From: Verrucomicrobiota bacterium
Lineage (GTDB): Bacteria > Verrucomicrobiota > Verrucomicrobiia > Limisphaerales > JADJPG01
NCBI GenBank assembly: GCA_016713365.1
Contig: JADJPG010000014.1
Coordinates: forward strand, 62,001-126,000
Direction: 5' to 3'
DNA length: 64,000 nucleotides
Both the position numbers and the translations under genes were made by a program. Each line of letters starts with the position of its first letter. The first letter of the stretch is position 1. Under the pieces are notes generated by a model. That model saw only the letters and a program-made list of their open reading frames with translations, had not been told where the DNA came from and made no database searches. Positions 62,501 to 64,000 of the stretch are shown here, piece by piece.

Positions 62501-64000
62501 TGACGGTGAGCGTTTGGGTTTCTCCGGCGGAACCGGCGGAGATGCCGGTGAGGCTGACTGCTTGTTCTCCGCTATCTTCCACCACGGTCAAGTCGTTGAG
62601 ATTATCCAGCGTAGGCGGGAGGTTGACGGCATTGACGCTGAGGATGAAGGAATCGCTATTCACGCCGCCGGTTCCATCAGCCACGGTGACGGTGATGACA
62701 GCTGAACCATACTTTCCGCTCAGCGGCGTGACGCGGACGGTGCGATTTGAACCGCTGCCGCCAAGGACAATGTTCGAGTTCGGGACGAGGGTCTGGTCGG
62801 ACGAAGTCGCGGCGAGGGTCAAGGTGCCGGCCGGTGACTCTGCGTCGTTCACGGTGAACGCCAGCGTCGAGGTGGTTTCGTTCTGGTTGACCGATTGATC
62901 CGCGATGTTCGAGATGTTGGGTGAATCGTTTACCGGTTCCACGATGACGGTGAACTGTCGGGTCATGGTGTTGTTCTCACTTTGTCCGTCGTCAACGGTG
63001 ACGGTGATGACGGCGGTGCCGCTGGCGTTTGCCGCCGGAGCAAGTTGGAGTGAACCGGTGAAGTTCGGGCTGGTGTAGCTGACGGTTGGATCGGGAATCA
63101 GGCTGGGATCGCTGGACGTCGCGGTAACCGTGAGGGTTTGAAGTTCGTTAAAGGCGCCCGTCGAAATGCCGGCGAGATTCACGGTTTGGGCTGGCGCGTC
63201 TTCGCTCAAGGCGAGGCCGTTGATCGGGTCGATGGTGGGCTGCTGATTCACGGAGTTGACGAAAACTGTGAAGACTTCCGTGGCCGTGCCGCCGTTACCG
63301 TCGGAGACGAGAATGGCAATGATGGCGTTGCCAGACTGATTGGTGGCTGGAGTCACCTGGACGCTGCGTCCTGCCCCGGTGCCCCCAAGGATGATATTGT
63401 TCGTCGGAACAAGCGTGGGGTTGGATGATGTGGCGGTAACCAGAAGGTTGGCCGCGGGAGTCTCAATGTCGCCGATGCTGAATGGAAGGAACGGGGTTGA
63501 GGTGTTCTGGTCGATGTTTTGATCCGAAATCGCCGAGACCGTCGGCGCGTCATTCAATCCGCGGACGGTAACATTGAAGGTTCTGGTCACAGTGTTGTTG
63601 ACGGATTGTCCGTCGTTCACCGTGACGGTGATTACGGCTGAGCCGGTGGCGTTGGTTGTCGAACGCAGGGTCAATGTGCCGGTCGAGCTCGGGCTGGTGT
63701 AGGTGACCAACGGATTCGGAATCAAGCTGGGAGTGCTCGAAGAAGCAGTGACGGTGAGCGTTTGATTCTCGTTCGTGGCGCCGGAGGTGATGCCGGAAAG
63801 GTTGACCGTCTGTGCTCCGGAATCCTCGTTGAACTCGATCGGTGACAGAGAAGCGAGTGTTGGTGCGTCATTCACGGGATTGACGGTGACGGTGAAAGTG
63901 CGAGTCACGGTGTTGCTCGTGCTCTGACCGTCATTGACGGTGACGGTGACGACTGCGCTTCCGCTGGCGTTGGCGACGGGGGTGAAGGTCAATGTGCCGG
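59535..64000 (-). CDS. Giant cadherin-like repeat protein, N-terminus beyond window
   Basis: At least 1488 residues; the start lies past base 64000, where the frame is open (the codon at 63990-63992 is an internal Leu, not a start). It consists of about ten repeats of near 105 residues of two kinds. Type A carries 'ENQTLTVTASS' and 'SPNATGTLTFTP'; type B carries 'SIGDIETPA' and 'LGGTGAGRSVQVTP'. They run A-B-A-B-A-A-B-A-B-B toward the C-terminus, separated by 'NDAPT'-type joints with Ca2+-type Asp/Asn. The last 420 residues hold a Big/PASTA-like segment ('GKIYTIAAIPASDEVFVRWG') and a domain with 'GLFYEVAEVRSHSSGSISL', common at the C-terminus of Verrucomicrobia exported proteins. Likely a surface or secreted adhesin. 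Confidence 0.9.
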   Translation of the reverse strand, partial: GTLTFTPVANASGSAVVTVTVNDGQSTSNTVTRTFTVTVNPVNDAPTLASLSPIEFNEDSGAQTVNLSGITSGATNENQTLTVTASSSTPSLIPNPLVTYTSPSSTGTLTLRSTTNATGSAVITVTVNDGQSVNNTVTRTFNVTVRGLNDAPTVSAISDQNIDQNTSTPFLPFSIGDIETPAANLLVTATSSNPTLVPTNNIILGGTGAGRSVQVTPATNQSGNAIIAILVSDGNGGTATEVFTVFVNSVNQQPTIDPINGLALSEDAPAQTVNLAGISTGAFNELQTLTVTATSSDPSLIPDPTVSYTSPNFTGSLQLAPAANASGTAVITVTVDDGQSENNTMTRQFTVIVEPVNDSPNISNIADQSVNQNETTSTLAFTVNDAESPAGTLTLAATSSDQTLVPNSNIVLGGSGSNRTVRVTPLSGKYGSAVITVTVADGTGGVNSDSFILSVNAVNLPPTLDNLNDLTVVEDSGEQAVSLTGISAGSAGETQTLTVTAVSSDTNLFAHPTISYTSPNATGTLTFTPLTNAFGAATITVTVSDGQAQNSTVTRTFTVTVNPVNDAPTLDSFENLTISENAPIQTVPVLGIFSGAANENQTLVVTATSSNPDLIPDPTVTYFSPNGSGTIAFIAAENSFGTATITVIVDDGAETDNLAVRSFTVTVSGANAAPTITDFPDRTISMNGVVASVPFTIGDFETPADLLRVGVHSSNPSLVFTNDIVMSGTGSNRTTSIMTTRGQHGFTVITYTVYDTNGASSSDSFVLTVVPPNSQPTLDPIASMFVNEDSGPHVIPLTGISTGSTNDVNQTLIVSAISANPSVIPHPTIDYTSPGSTGTLTFSPVSNVNGSATIIVTVNDGQSLDYLVTRTFGVIVQGANDAPTISAIANQVVEQNTPTVAIPFIVSDLEIPADNITVAASSSDGALIPNENIALGGSGANRTVTVTPATLKSGTAIITIFVSDGSLGSSTSFQIIVGTGNTPPVLATPASLIAESYAEAEVPVTITDRESRPEDLILTAASMNATVLPDANISFSGSGSNRVMKCKPVPGKSGNVMINLSVNDGKVLTRRSMQLNIQVGTPPSSQLSVRRNGRGTIKPQLDGAQLTVGKIYTIAAIPASDEVFVRWGRGATSSTPNITFVMTSNLVLEVTFTNNPYVERKGLYNGLFYEVAEVRSHSSGSISLTPTERGTYTGKLRIGAANYSISGALDLEQKGTNTIVRKGTNALTVELDFGSSSNQVVGRVTDGSWEAPLMADRNIFNAKTNPCALAGNYTLILPGQNDSADGPEGDGFGTIKVDANGLASLTGTLADGTKFSSKTPISALGQWPVYAALPGTTIISWMTFADRPTDDLTGLFSWIKTAQPKSKFYNSGFTNETLAVGSSFVRPEDPNGTLLELTDTTIAFSAGNLTTPFSNDISWGPKNKITNLSENKLSLKVNPSSGLFTGSVTSPDTGKALKFSGALLQKQNGGSGFMLGTNLSSLVVIGE

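Overview
The window looks like a chromosomal stretch of a Verrucomicrobiota bacterium, most likely of the Pedosphaera/Limisphaera side of the phylum. The evidence is an adjacent pair of PSD1-type cytochrome/DUF1549-DUF1553 and TAT-exported DUF1501 proteins, very large secreted Ig/DUF11 repeat proteins ending in the 'FYRVRAE/FYRLKLP' tail common in this group, a GH43 enzyme, DUF72 and a GHL10-type hydrolase. This is inference from gene content; there is no rRNA or marker gene to settle it. Most genes are high in G+C.

Layout. 1-2226: end of a GPH/MFS sugar symporter and a GH43 beta-xylosidase. 2319-5742 (minus): Ca2+/cation antiporter, universal stress protein, Na+/H+ antiporter-like protein and a small membrane protein. 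5743-6711: no gene seen. 6712-14197: secreted PKD-type protein (frameshifted), M14 carboxypeptidase, RarD permease, PQQ-propeller protein (internal stop), DUF72 protein. 14198-15912: a decayed segment with truncated thermonuclease and MT-A70 methylase fragments, next to tRNA-Ser(GCU). 16114-19933 (minus): LysR regulator, hybrid sensor kinase lacking its phospho-acceptor histidine, cytidine deaminase, and a frameshifted purine nucleoside phosphorylase. 20017-24564: MoeB-rhodanese protein and a pair of M16 peptidases (one active-type, one without the zinc motif). 24636-26593 (minus): four small Cys-rich or metal-domain envelope proteins, including a 57-residue lipoprotein. 26805-35090: lipoprotein hydrolase, PSD1/DUF1501 pair, and three unrecognised genes that look more A+T-rich.

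35173-41017 (minus) is the most interesting block. A cytoplasmic GH84 O-GlcNAcase-like enzyme overlaps by 8 bp a GNAT protein resembling the C-terminal pseudo-acetyltransferase of animal OGA. They are followed by a DegT aminotransferase, an orphan PTS EIIC of the cellobiose/chitobiose family with Asn in place of the expected His, and a Gfo/Idh oxidoreductase. Together these suggest handling of N-acetylglucosamine-type sugars.

41193-64000: DegP-type protease, tiny membrane protein, GHL10 hydrolase, a 2473-residue Ig/GEVED/DUF11/P-domain surface protein and its smaller neighbour, biotin synthase with a Cys-rich tail, an omega-amidase-like/aminotransferase pair, tRNA-Lys(UUU), ApbE, MscS, and a second giant repeat protein cut by the window end.

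Four genes are broken by a single base (three indels, two of them in GGGG runs, and one TGG-to-TAG type stop). Either the assembly carries base errors or these are recent pseudogenes; raw reads would decide.
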